Shown here one piece after another: positions 8,718 to 15,281 of a stretch of 50,666 nucleotides of DNA; the stretch's first letter is position 1, and the number at the start of each line of letters is the position of its first letter. The notes below the pieces were generated by a model. The model saw nothing but the letters and a program-made list of their open reading frames with translations, was not told where the DNA came from and ran no database searches. This DNA is from a virus: IMG/VR virus record IMGVR_UViG_3300020472_000040, positions 1 to 50,666 of that record; one strand, 5' to 3'. A program made the translations under genes and the position numbers.

Positions 8718-10373
8718 TTATAAACTTTCATCTTCAAACTCTTCTCCAGTCGGCTTCTCTGTTTCATGTAACCTACCCGTATCCTTATCATAATATAAGT
8801 AAGTGGCTGGGCCAGTCATACCAACAAATCTATTCTTTAATACTCTAATACAAGTCGTATTTCTAATGATAGGGTTATCATGTTGAGCATCTCGTTCAAG
8901 ACCAATAACCATATCAGATAGCTGACCAATAGAAGCTGAGCCTCTTAGTTGAGATAAAGAAGTCGCAGCTCCATCTTCGTGTCCTTTGCCTTCTGGTCTG
9001 CGTAAGTGAGAGATAAGTAATAAAGATATGTCTGTCTCTTCAACAAGTGTTCTTAGCTTTGTCATAATCTCATCAAGTGCTTTTCTTTCATCACCATACT
9101 CTTGAGAGGATACAACCATACTTATATGGTCTAGTATAATATATCTACAATCAAGAGCTTTAGCCATATACCTTACTCTTGCTACTATATTATCTACTGA
9201 GTTAGAACCAAAATGTTTATAGAAATAAAATCGACCAGTACCTACAGTAGAGTCAAAGTACTTTCTTTTTTCCTCTTCACTCATATGAATGTCTGGTCTT
9301 CTTAAAGGTAGGTTAGCTTCGACACTCATAATATCTAGTGCAGTAATCTTAGGACTTTCCTCAAGCATAATCATACCAATTTGAGAATCAGTATTTTTAA
9401 ATAGATTATAAACTAATTCTTTTATAACAGAAGTTTTACCTAGCCCAGTACCTGCAGTAAAAGTAACTAACTCACCACTACGGATACCATAGGTCATATC
9501 ATCTAGACCTTCCCACCCATAGTTAACTGTCGACCTTACTACTGGAGCAAGTACTTCTTCAAGTAAAGATTCTCCTTTTACAATTCCGTCAGGAGCATAC
9601 ACTGGTGCGTTCCACCAAGATTTAATATACTCTTGATATTTATTTGCTTTAAGTAAATCATTGGCATCTTTATAACCCTCTGGTAGTTTTAGTATTCGTA
9701 CCTTTGAAGGAGAAAATAGCTCTGCTACTTTTTTACTTGCCTCTCTACCAACATCATCATTATCAAAGTTAATAACAATATTATCAAACTGGTCTAACCA
9801 ATCATAACTTTTCTTTATATCTTTAATAGCAGAAGCTACACCATTTTTAATACTAACTACTGCATACTTTGAACCAAGTAATTGATAGACTGATAACGCA
9901 TCAATCTCACCCTCTGTTATGGTAACATACTTACCACCATTAAACAACTGCTGACCGAACAATCCAGATTCAGAGGTTGAACCCTTTATCGAAAATTGTT
10001 TTCCCTTGACGTACCTAGTTTTAGTAGCCAATAAAGAACCAGTAGAGTCGTAGTATGGGTAGATGTGTCTATCAACAACACCACTTGCCTCGCTGATGAC
10101 CTTAACTCCGTACTTTCTAACCGTGTCTTCGTTGATACATCTATCGCCGATAGCACTAAAAGTACCTGCGTTATTTTCTATTACTATTGGTTTTGTTTGA
10201 ACTGCTTGAATGCCCATTGCGTCGCCCTCTTCTATGTTTGTTTGTTCTGGTGGAAAGTAAGTGTTGCAAGAGAAACAGTAAGAACTACCGTTTTTATTTA
10301 CACTTCTTGCATCACTACTTCCACACTTATCACAAGCTATGTGATACTTAACAAAGTTATTATCTTCATCCAT
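8718..10373 (-). CDS. Primase-helicase, T7 gp4-like
   Basis: This 551-residue protein unwinds DNA and primes the lagging strand. Zinc-binding Cys are 14, 17, 33 and 36 (CDKC and CFSC). The TOPRIM primase core has ITEGEIDAL (E154) and NFDNDDVG (D204, D206). The RecA-type helicase has Walker A GTGLGKT (308-314) and a Walker B-like YIILDHIS, followed by the motif RGSASIGQLSDMVIGLERD. The C-terminus is acidic (EEFEDESL), as in T7 gp4, where it contacts the polymerase. I chose the ATG at 10373 because AGGGCGACAACA precedes it; an ATG six codons upstream (10391) lacks a ribosome site. A second start at 10217 is described separately. Confidence 0.96.
   Translation of the reverse strand: MDEDNNFVKYHIACDKCGSSDARSVNKNGSSYCFSCNTYFPPEQTNIEEGDAMGIQAVQTKPIVIENNAGTFSAIGDRCINEDTVRKYGVKVISEASGVVDRHIYPYYDSTGSLLATKTRYVKGKQFSIKGSTSESGLFGQQLFNGGKYVTITEGEIDALSVYQLLGSKYAVVSIKNGVASAIKDIKKSYDWLDQFDNIVINFDNDDVGREASKKVAELFSPSKVRILKLPEGYKDANDLLKANKYQEYIKSWWNAPVYAPDGIVKGESLLEEVLAPVVRSTVNYGWEGLDDMTYGIRSGELVTFTAGTGLGKTSVIKELVYNLFKNTDSQIGMIMLEESPKITALDIMSVEANLPLRRPDIHMSEEEKRKYFDSTVGTGRFYFYKHFGSNSVDNIVARVRYMAKALDCRYIILDHISMVVSSQEYGDERKALDEIMTKLRTLVEETDISLLLISHLRRPEGKGHEDGAATSLSQLRGSASIGQLSDMVIGLERDAQHDNPIIRNTTCIRVLKNRFVGMTGPATYLYYDKDTGRLHETEKPTGEEFEDESL
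10215..10229 (-). promoter_or_regulatory. Candidate internal translation start of primase-helicase
   Basis: The ATG with its A at 10217 (codon 53) is preceded by GAGGGCGACGCA, a ribosome site of the same form as those used by the full-length gene and the polymerase. It lies just after the zinc-binding domain, so the short product would lack that domain. This is the arrangement of T7 gene 4, where 4B starts at codon 64. Confidence 0.6.
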
Positions 10374-10401
10374 TGTTGTCGCCCTATTCATTCTGAATTA
10401 A

Positions 10402-10830
10402 TTAAAATTCATCAACGGAATCAGTTGATACAAAGCCGTCAACTTTATCGAACTCTTCTCCGTAAGGGACAAGGTCGATTACTTGAACAGCTTGTAAGTC
10501 TAACCCTACACCAGTCTTACCTGCATAGTTCCAATCGTATTCTTTGTACATAACTTTAACAGTTGAACCGTTACCTACAAGAACATCAATAGGATTCTTA
10601 GATGCATCGACTAGTTTAGGAGCAGGATTATTCGTACCGTCTGCACGACTTACTCTGCGTTTAAACTTAACTATCTTTCCTCGTTCATCTTCTTTAACAG
10701 TAATGCCTTTGCCACTAAAATCTTTAGCGACATCGTCATCAACTGCTAAGTCAATCTGATAAACAGGGTCGAAAGTTGTATTGGGTCTAGTGATAGATGC
10801 CCAATAGGATTTACCTTGAACTGTAGCCAT
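10402..10830 (-). CDS. Single-stranded DNA-binding protein, T7 gp2.5-like
   Basis: This 142-residue protein has a beta-rich body fitting an OB fold (GKSYWASITRPNTTFDPVYQ, VKFKRRVSRADGT, GSTVKVMYKEYDW, LQAVQVIDLVPYG). The acidic C-terminal tail ends in a single Phe (VSTDSVDEF), the hallmark of gp2.5-type proteins, which use it to contact polymerase and helicase. It is first in the replication operon, behind an exact consensus promoter (10874-10902) and the ribosome site TAGGAG. This order (SSB, primase-helicase, polymerase, exonuclease, endonuclease I) fits a coordinated replication module. Confidence 0.9.
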   Translation of the reverse strand: MATVQGKSYWASITRPNTTFDPVYQIDLAVDDDVAKDFSGKGITVKEDERGKIVKFKRRVSRADGTNNPAPKLVDASKNPIDVLVGNGSTVKVMYKEYDWNYAGKTGVGLDLQAVQVIDLVPYGEEFDKVDGFVSTDSVDEF

Positions 10831-10873
10831 AATGTTATCTCCTAATGTTATTTATTAATGTTATTATAATTGA

Positions 10874-10902
10874 ATTATACCATAAAACAAATCATTTGTC
10901 AA
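10874..10902 (-). promoter_or_regulatory. Exact sigma-70 promoter for the SSB/replication operon
   Basis: On the minus strand TTGACA (10902-10897), a 17-base spacer and TATAAT (10879-10874), with TGG just before the -10 (extended -10 TGn). The leader to the SSB start codon is about 38 bases. Confidence 0.9.
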
Positions 10903-10920
10903 CAATATAATTATCTGTAA

Positions 10921-11025
10921 TTAAAAAACATATCCAATTACAAATACCGCAAGTAGAAAAACAATAAACACCCAAGTATCTATCTTATATTTTTCTACAA
11001 ATTTAAACCATTGTTCTTTATTCAT
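10921..11025 (-). CDS. Small single-pass membrane protein (34 aa)
   Basis: The ATG at 11025 follows AAAGGAATTAGA, a good ribosome site. The product starts MNKEQWFKFVEKYKIDTW, then a hydrophobic span (VFIVFLLAVFVIGYVF) to the end. It has its own exact promoter at 11098-11126. The layout is like the 31-residue gene at 13838 (MNKDFTF...). Function unknown. Confidence 0.68.
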   Translation of the reverse strand: MNKEQWFKFVEKYKIDTWVFIVFLLAVFVIGYVF

Positions 11026-11052
11026 TTCTAATTCCTTTAAAATATTATTATT

Positions 11053-11078
11053 GTTATTATTAATATTATAATAATAAC
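11053..11078 (-). other. Perfect 10-bp hairpin in a transcript leader
   Basis: GTTATTATTA and TAATAATAAC pair exactly around a six-base loop, between the promoter at 11098-11126 and the start at 11025. No U-tract follows; it may affect stability or translation of the small membrane-protein message. All pairs but two are A-T, so it could also be a by-product of composition. Confidence 0.4.
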
Positions 11079-11097
11079 TCTTTAAAAATCTATATAG

Positions 11098-11126
11098 ATT
11101 ATATCACGATTCATCTCCGTTGTCAA
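11098..11126 (-). promoter_or_regulatory. Exact sigma-70 promoter within the end of a gene
   Basis: Minus-strand TTGACA (11126-11121), 17-base spacer and TATAAT (11103-11098), with TGA before the -10. The -35 and spacer lie in the last codons of the gene at 11104-11343. It drives the 34-residue membrane protein and may read on into the SSB operon. Confidence 0.88.
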
Positions 11127-11343
11127 GAACTTTTTTATTGTTATCCACAATTCTTAAATGGTTTCTTTTTTTAATGTTCTCCTTTTGTTCTCTTAAATAA
11201 TCAAGGTACTGAATATCTTTGAGTTTTACTTGAGGCAAACAATCCCATACTGTTTGTATATACCATGCTATATTATCCTCATTTATTTCTCCCTTAATTA
11301 GAATATTAAATAACTCTTTAGCTTCCTTTGTTATCGTAGTCAT
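11104..11343 (-). CDS. Hypothetical protein (79 aa)
   Basis: Acidic N-terminal helix (MTTITKEAKELFNILIKGEI) followed by a Lys-rich C-terminal half. It has the ribosome site GAGAGGAG and overlaps the upstream gene by 26 bases. Its last codons hold the -35 and spacer of an exact promoter. No family recognised. Confidence 0.6.
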   Translation of the reverse strand: MTTITKEAKELFNILIKGEINEDNIAWYIQTVWDCLPQVKLKDIQYLDYLREQKENIKKRNHLRIVDNNKKVLDNGDES

Positions 11344-11512
11344 TTAATCTTTCTCCTCTCTTAATTAATGTCCAATAAGTTTGTGCTTCTCTAAATAGTT
11401 TTTTAATTGTAGTTCTTTTTACATTCATATTCTTTTCATTTAGTGAAGAAGATATATATTCACTTACAAAATCTTCAAAGTCATTCCCAAATAATAATTT
11501 ATATGTTTTCAT
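11318..11512 (-). CDS. Hypothetical protein (64 aa)
   Basis: A small mixed-charge protein (MKTYKLLFGNDFEDFVSEYI start). Its start overlaps the stop of the small membrane protein at 11512-11598 as TAATG, so translation is probably coupled. No family recognised. Confidence 0.58.
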   Translation of the reverse strand: MKTYKLLFGNDFEDFVSEYISSSLNEKNMNVKRTTIKKLFREAQTYWTLIKRGERLNDYDNKGS

Positions 11513-11598
11513 TATAACTGTAAAAGTAAAAATAATATAATTAAAAATAAAATAGCTTTATCTATTTTATCTGGAGGAGGTTTAAGATTCCAACCCAT
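11512..11598 (-). CDS. Small membrane protein coupled to the lysozyme gene (28 aa)
   Basis: The ATG lies inside the last codons of the lysozyme gene, in another frame. The product is MGWNLKPPPDKIDKAILFLI followed by more hydrophobic residues (ILFLLLQL). A Pro-rich polar head and one C-terminal membrane span directly after an endolysin gene suggest a lysis accessory role (small holin, antiholin or similar), by position only. Confidence 0.62.
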   Translation of the reverse strand: MGWNLKPPPDKIDKAILFLIILFLLLQL

Positions 11599-12037
11599 TG
11601 ATAATACTACTTAAATCTTTTGCTCTGTTAGGTGTTTGTCTTGCCCATAAACTATCAAGCATTTCTTCTGAGGCTCTTGATAAATCTCCCTCGTCTAACG
11701 CCTTTAGAAAATTTTTAAATTTAAGTACACCATACTTACCTAATTGATATACCATTTCTACTAGCACTCCTTTAACTACATCAATAGTATTTTGGTCTAA
11801 GCCTTGAGTGTATATGTTATCTACTTTACCCTCAAAAATTTCCATAGCTCCTTCATATGCTCTATCAAAATCTTTATCAAAGAGTTCTTCCCAGCCCTCT
11901 TTAGTTGTTGGTAAAGTTTCTCCGTCAAGTATCTTATGTCCAAAACCCCCAGTTAAAAAACCCTCGGTATCGGTGTATGGTTCAAGACGGAACCCTTCAT
12001 GAAGTTTAATTCTAGTCTTTACTGCTTCTATGTTCAT
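11582..12037 (-). CDS. Endolysin, T4-type lysozyme (GH24)
   Basis: This 151-residue muramidase cleaves peptidoglycan between N-acetylmuramic acid and N-acetylglucosamine. The triad of T4 lysozyme (E11, D20, T26) is present as E14 (LHEGFRLEPY), D23 (TDTEG) and T29 (FLTGGFGH). No signal peptide is seen, so release would need a holin; the 28-residue membrane protein next to it and the holin-like gene at 1740 are candidates. It overlaps the upstream gene by four bases (ATGA). Confidence 0.94.
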   Translation of the reverse strand: MNIEAVKTRIKLHEGFRLEPYTDTEGFLTGGFGHKILDGETLPTTKEGWEELFDKDFDRAYEGAMEIFEGKVDNIYTQGLDQNTIDVVKGVLVEMVYQLGKYGVLKFKNFLKALDEGDLSRASEEMLDSLWARQTPNRAKDLSSIINGLES

Positions 12038-12435
12038 TTGTTTTCTCCTTCTTTGTAAAATGTTTCATTAAAGATTTGTTTTATTGGTATGAGTACACAC
12101 TTAGAAGCCTTACTATCTCCTACATTTTTTGTAAGTTTATCTTTGTATGTATCTACAATTTTTTTAAGTATAGGTGTAGGAAAAACAAGGGTACAAAATT
12201 CTCCCTCGTCTAACTCTAATCGGTGAAACCAGTAATCACTTTCAGTTTTATATATACCACTTGGTTTTCCTCTATACTCATACTCAATAGCTATGTTTCC
12301 AGTCTTTCTCCACCAAGACCTTTCACTTTTAACCTCAATAGTTTTGTTCTCAAACATATCTTTAACTTTATTTTCTCTTACTTGTCCGTAAGCCAAGTCA
12401 ATATCAAACTTTGTAAATCCTTTTTTTCTAGGCAT
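12034..12435 (-). CDS. Probable PD-(D/E)XK nuclease-like phage protein
   Basis: This 133-residue protein has the layout of a widespread phage restriction-endonuclease-fold family: FDIDLAYGQVRENKV near the N-terminus, then the core IEVKSERSWWRKTGN (E34, K36), IAIEYEYRGKPSGI and SDYWFHRLE. E34-x-K36 would be the metal and catalytic pair. It could join the other nucleases in DNA turnover. It sits between the lysozyme and the glucosaminidase, overlapping both slightly. Substrate unknown. Confidence 0.7.
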   Translation of the reverse strand: MPRKKGFTKFDIDLAYGQVRENKVKDMFENKTIEVKSERSWWRKTGNIAIEYEYRGKPSGIYKTESDYWFHRLELDEGEFCTLVFPTPILKKIVDTYKDKLTKNVGDSKASKCVLIPIKQIFNETFYKEGENK

Positions 12436-12970
12436 TATTTAAATATCCCTTCTTATAAAGATAGTTTATTGTGTTAATTAATTTTTGTTCATACTCTTCG
12501 TCTTCTGCATATATCTTTAGAGTATTAATTAATTTATTTAAATCTTGATTATTAGATAAGTCTTGTGTTATTATTTCAAATCTAAAATGATGGTACAACT
12601 TACTCGTGTTTAACATATGCATATAATCTTTAACTGAATCACATTTGTTTTTATATTTTCTTAATTTTATTTTACTATTATCTAAAGAAATAATATAAGG
12701 TTTGTCGGTATTAAATTCTTTAATCCCAAACAAATTGTTTCCTTGTTCTGCAAATCTTGAGGTACCATACCCACTTTCAAGACTTGCTTGTCCTACTACA
12801 ATAGGTAGTGGTATACTATTCTCATACCCCATTATATTGTTATACTCGTTAGCACATTTTATAACTTGCTCTACGAATTCTTGTTCGTTTGAGTAAACAA
12901 ACCCACTATCCTTACCACAATTACTTATAAAAAAAAGTAAGAAAGATAAGAATATTATTTTTTTAATCAT
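12428..12970 (-). CDS. Lipoprotein N-acetylglucosaminidase-like peptidoglycan hydrolase (Bax/FlgJ type)
   Basis: This 180-residue protein starts with a lipoprotein signal (hydrophobic MIKKIIFLSFLLFFISN, then C18). The catalytic region has QASLESGYGTSRFAEQGNNL (61-80) then FGIKEF, typical of the Bax/GH73 glucosaminidases, with E65 as the general acid. Anchored in the envelope, it could loosen peptidoglycan from outside the cytoplasm, independently of a holin. It is the second wall hydrolase in this arm. It overlaps the next upstream gene by ATGA. Confidence 0.88.
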   Translation of the reverse strand: MIKKIIFLSFLLFFISNCGKDSGFVYSNEQEFVEQVIKCANEYNNIMGYENSIPLPIVVGQASLESGYGTSRFAEQGNNLFGIKEFNTDKPYIISLDNSKIKLRKYKNKCDSVKDYMHMLNTSKLYHHFRFEIITQDLSNNQDLNKLINTLKIYAEDEEYEQKLINTINYLYKKGYLNNA

Positions 12971-13176
12971 AATTTAATAGCTAAAGTAATTAAAATTCCT
13001 GCTAAGAGTATAATTATAAAGAGTAATTCTATTCCTAGTATTGTGTGATACCAAATCCACCTAGTTTTATAAGCATTATCTACTGTCAAATCTTCTGGGT
13101 CTGGTTCAGTATTATAATTAGCTATATCTTTTGTGGGGTTTTGTACCCATAATGTTTTTATTATTCTTTTAAGCAT
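12967..13176 (-). CDS. Small membrane protein (69 aa)
   Basis: A soluble N-terminal part of about 43 residues is followed by one membrane span (LGIELLFIIILLAGILITLA). The ATG lies only eight bases beyond the TATAAT of an exact promoter (13185-13213), so its message would be leaderless or nearly so. Its stop overlaps the start of the wall hydrolase lipoprotein gene, which suggests a joint envelope or lysis role. Confidence 0.68.
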   Translation of the reverse strand: MLKRIIKTLWVQNPTKDIANYNTEPDPEDLTVDNAYKTRWIWYHTILGIELLFIIILLAGILITLAIKL

Positions 13177-13184
13177 AGTATTAT

Positions 13185-13213
13185 ATTATATCATATTATT
13201 TAACTAATGTCAA
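13185..13213 (-). promoter_or_regulatory. Exact sigma-70 promoter for the wall-hydrolase operon
   Basis: Minus-strand TTGACA (13213-13208), 17-base spacer, TATAAT (13190-13185) with TGA before the -10. It overlaps the end of the 51-residue gene at 13200-13355 and lies directly before the ATG at 13176. Confidence 0.9.
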
Positions 13214-13355
13214 ATTGTTTTTCAAATAATTTAAATTCTTCTTCGTAATCATTTGTAATAGTATTTATTTTAGATATACATTGAGCCTCATCTATTTTAG
13301 CATTATAATATTCATCTAATATTTTAACGATATTATACATCCATTCGTTAGGCAT
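13200..13355 (-). CDS. Hypothetical protein (51 aa)
   Basis: Starts MPNEWMYNIVKILDEYYNAK, with one Cys and an acidic helical rest. It overlaps the end of the upstream gene by eight bases and carries a promoter in its last codons. No family recognised. Confidence 0.55.
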   Translation of the reverse strand: MPNEWMYNIVKILDEYYNAKIDEAQCISKINTITNDYEEEFKLFEKQFDIS

Positions 13356-13632
13356 TGTTTATTTCCCCTAAATCTATATTCAATCTTTCAAGTAGCTCTT
13401 CATCTTTACACATAGAATAGTCAGCATAGTTTTCTTCTATGCCAAAAGGATTTGCATTAAAGAAATCTATTAGTTGCTCTCGCATAATATCCATAGCAAG
13501 TTGACCCAATCTAATTTGTTTAATGATATACATTTCATTATCTGAAAAATGTTTTTCATACTCAACACCTATCTCTTCTTGATACTGTTCAAATTTATTT
13601 TCAAGATACTCATCATGTTCTAACATACTCAT
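13348..13632 (-). CDS. Hypothetical acidic protein (94 aa)
   Basis: Helical acidic protein (LEHDEYLENKFEQYQEEI, then KHFSDNEMYIIKQIRLGQLA). I place the start at the first ATG (13632); upstream codons include a TTG at 13644 that overlaps the previous stop. Another ATG is two codons on. No family recognised. Confidence 0.55.
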   Translation of the reverse strand: MSMLEHDEYLENKFEQYQEEIGVEYEKHFSDNEMYIIKQIRLGQLAMDIMREQLIDFFNANPFGIEENYADYSMCKDEELLERLNIDLGEINNA

Positions 13633-13637
13633 TACTA

Positions 13638-13835
13638 TTACCAATCTAAAAATAGTTGCGACTCATTCAATAACCCCTCATAAGAACTATCAAATACATC
13701 TACTTGGTTAGTACCATACTTATCAATAAATAATTGTCTGGTATGTGTTAAAGATAATTCTTCTTCTTGCATTTTATCTAATAAGTACCAAGAATATTCT
13801 TGCATTTCCATTAACCAATTTTTTATTTTACTCAT
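13638..13835 (-). CDS. Hypothetical protein (65 aa)
   Basis: Trp/Glu-rich small protein (MSKIKNWLMEMQEYSWYLLD start), part of a tight row of small leftward genes. No family recognised. Confidence 0.55.
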   Translation of the reverse strand: MSKIKNWLMEMQEYSWYLLDKMQEEELSLTHTRQLFIDKYGTNQVDVFDSSYEGLLNESQLFLDW

Positions 13836-13837
13836 GA

Positions 13838-13933
13838 TTATATTACCCCATTTACTGTTAAGATTATTAAAGATATAGTTATTCCTAGTACAACACCAGA
13901 CGCAACTAATAAAAATGTAAAATCTTTATTCAT
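13838..13933 (-). CDS. Small single-pass membrane protein (31 aa)
   Basis: The ATG follows AAAGGGAGTATAAAAT, a strong ribosome site. The short polar start MNKDFTF leads into one long hydrophobic stretch (LLVASGVVLGITISLIILTV). It resembles the gene at 10921-11025 in size, start and layout, so the two may be related. Unknown function. Confidence 0.66.
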   Translation of the reverse strand: MNKDFTFLLVASGVVLGITISLIILTVNGVI

Positions 13934-13957
13934 ATTTTATACTCCCTTTGTTATTTA

Positions 13958-14113
13958 TTAATCGTAAGTTTCATCTTCAACTTGATTGATTCCACTAACA
14001 ATAGTATCATCATCTTGCCCAAATAAAAACTCATCTACATTTTCATCTAGTATAGCAGACTCATCATAAATGTCAAGAAGTTTTTTCTTTTTTTTATAAG
14101 TGTTTGATTTCAT
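13958..14113 (-). CDS. Small acidic protein with basic start (51 aa)
   Basis: MKSNTYKKKKKLLDIYDESA start, then an Asp/Glu-rich C-terminal part (DDDTIVSGINQVEDETYD). The ribosome site is GGAAAG. A promoter-like TTGACA-N16-TATACT lies inside it. No family recognised. Confidence 0.55.
   Translation of the reverse strand: MKSNTYKKKKKLLDIYDESAILDENVDEFLFGQDDDTIVSGINQVEDETYD
14049..14076 (-). promoter_or_regulatory. Near-consensus sigma-70 promoter inside a small gene
   Basis: Minus-strand TTGACA (14076-14071), 16-base spacer, TATACT (14054-14049) with TGC before the -10. It would drive the row of small genes from 13933 down. Confidence 0.6.
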
Positions 14114-14130
14114 TATATTTTCTTTCCTTT

Positions 14131-14325
14131 TTATTTGTCATCATACAAATAGCACATGCATTCTTTAATTAAAAAGTCATCAAGGGTTTCTTTAAAACCC
14201 TCTTGTCTATTCTCATTGTTTTCTTTTAACCACCTCTCAAGATTATTTGTAGTACCTAAATATTGAGGAGGATTACAATCTTGGTAATCAAAATAAATGT
14301 TATAAAGTTTTTTAATATTCATCAT
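14131..14325 (-). CDS. Hypothetical protein (64 aa)
   Basis: The ATG at 14325 is preceded by AGAAGGGAAAGC. YFDYQDCNPPQYLGTTNNLE and a Cys pair CMC near the end are notable; the rest is charged. It lies downstream of the amidotransferase gene in the same operon. No family recognised. Confidence 0.6.
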   Translation of the reverse strand: MMNIKKLYNIYFDYQDCNPPQYLGTTNNLERWLKENNENRQEGFKETLDDFLIKECMCYLYDDK

Positions 14326-14336
14326 GCTTTCCCTTC

Positions 14337-15236
14337 TTATTCTTTATTGTTTCCATAGTTATATAAATCGTGAACAAAGATACCCAAACCAACTGGATTT
14401 GTTTCAGCTATCTCAATCATTTCATCAACTGTTAAATGTCCCAAGTCATCATCAGTTAAGGGTTCACCATTTGAATATACATCTATGTCATCTTCAACAC
14501 TATCCCAATTTGTAGTGTAGGATTTATTATATTTAGTAGAATAGTTTCCGTAATTACTATAACTACCATCATAATTTCCATACAAATCATAATCACTTAA
14601 CCAATTTGACTTAACAACTTTTTTACCTTTGTCAATGTCATAGTCATAGCCAACACCACGACTAATAGAATAAGTGTTAGACACCCAACCTACATTCTTA
14701 ACATCTTTACCCTCATCTTGATTAATGATAGTAAACTCTTGCGTCTTACCATCAAGAAACAATAACTTGTCCGAGCCTATTAAATCTTCAAGTGATTCCG
14801 TCCACTCGGCATTGTAAAGTAAGTTAGGATTGTTAAGTAATTGAGGTCTTATCACCCACTTAATAAATTGGTGGGTGTCCGACTTGTTCTTATCAATCAT
14901 TGGTGTTGGTAGCTTTGCTCCATTATGCATTACCCATAAATCTCTATCAGCTCCATTCTCACCTTTTTTTAAGACTTGGAATGGGTGTGATAAATCTCTA
15001 CAAGTATTACCTGCTGTTGTAAATCTGAAATGAATACCAACTTGTGTATTCAAATCTTTATAGCTCTTCCACATTTTGTGAATGTCCTTATAGTTTTTTG
15101 GAACTATCTTATGCGTATGGATTTTACCTTTGTTGTAAAACATAACTCCAAACCCATCAGAATTATTCTGATAAGCACATTCCATAAGTGTTTCATCTAA
15201 CTCTCTAGGATTATTAGCTTTAATTATTAAACACAT
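14337..15236 (-). CDS. Class II glutamine amidotransferase-like (Ntn hydrolase) protein
   Basis: This 299-residue protein begins Met-Cys, so after Met removal Cys2 would be the N-terminal nucleophile that releases ammonia from glutamine or attacks an amide. NSDGFG (25-30), HFRFTT (69-74), SHPF (83-86) and WVMHNG (101-106) match class II amidotransferases. A Tyr/Asn/Ser-rich low-complexity stretch (about 222-245) and an acidic C-terminus follow. It is 45 bases downstream of an amidoligase gene; such pairs are predicted in other phages and bacteria to make or modify peptides. Confidence 0.85.
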   Translation of the reverse strand: MCLIIKANNPRELDETLMECAYQNNSDGFGVMFYNKGKIHTHKIVPKNYKDIHKMWKSYKDLNTQVGIHFRFTTAGNTCRDLSHPFQVLKKGENGADRDLWVMHNGAKLPTPMIDKNKSDTHQFIKWVIRPQLLNNPNLLYNAEWTESLEDLIGSDKLLFLDGKTQEFTIINQDEGKDVKNVGWVSNTYSISRGVGYDYDIDKGKKVVKSNWLSDYDLYGNYDGSYSNYGNYSTKYNKSYTTNWDSVEDDIDVYSNGEPLTDDDLGHLTVDEMIEIAETNPVGLGIFVHDLYNYGNNKE

Positions 15237-15281
15237 ATATTTACTTTCCTTTCATTGTTGTTATTTAAAGTTAAAAGTTTG

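Noticed and set aside
14114-14143. TATAAT adjoining the ATG at 14113 with ATGACA upstream as another promoter
   Set aside because: The ATG lies inside the -10, the -35 is off and the spacer is 18; the ribosome site reading of the same bases is simpler.
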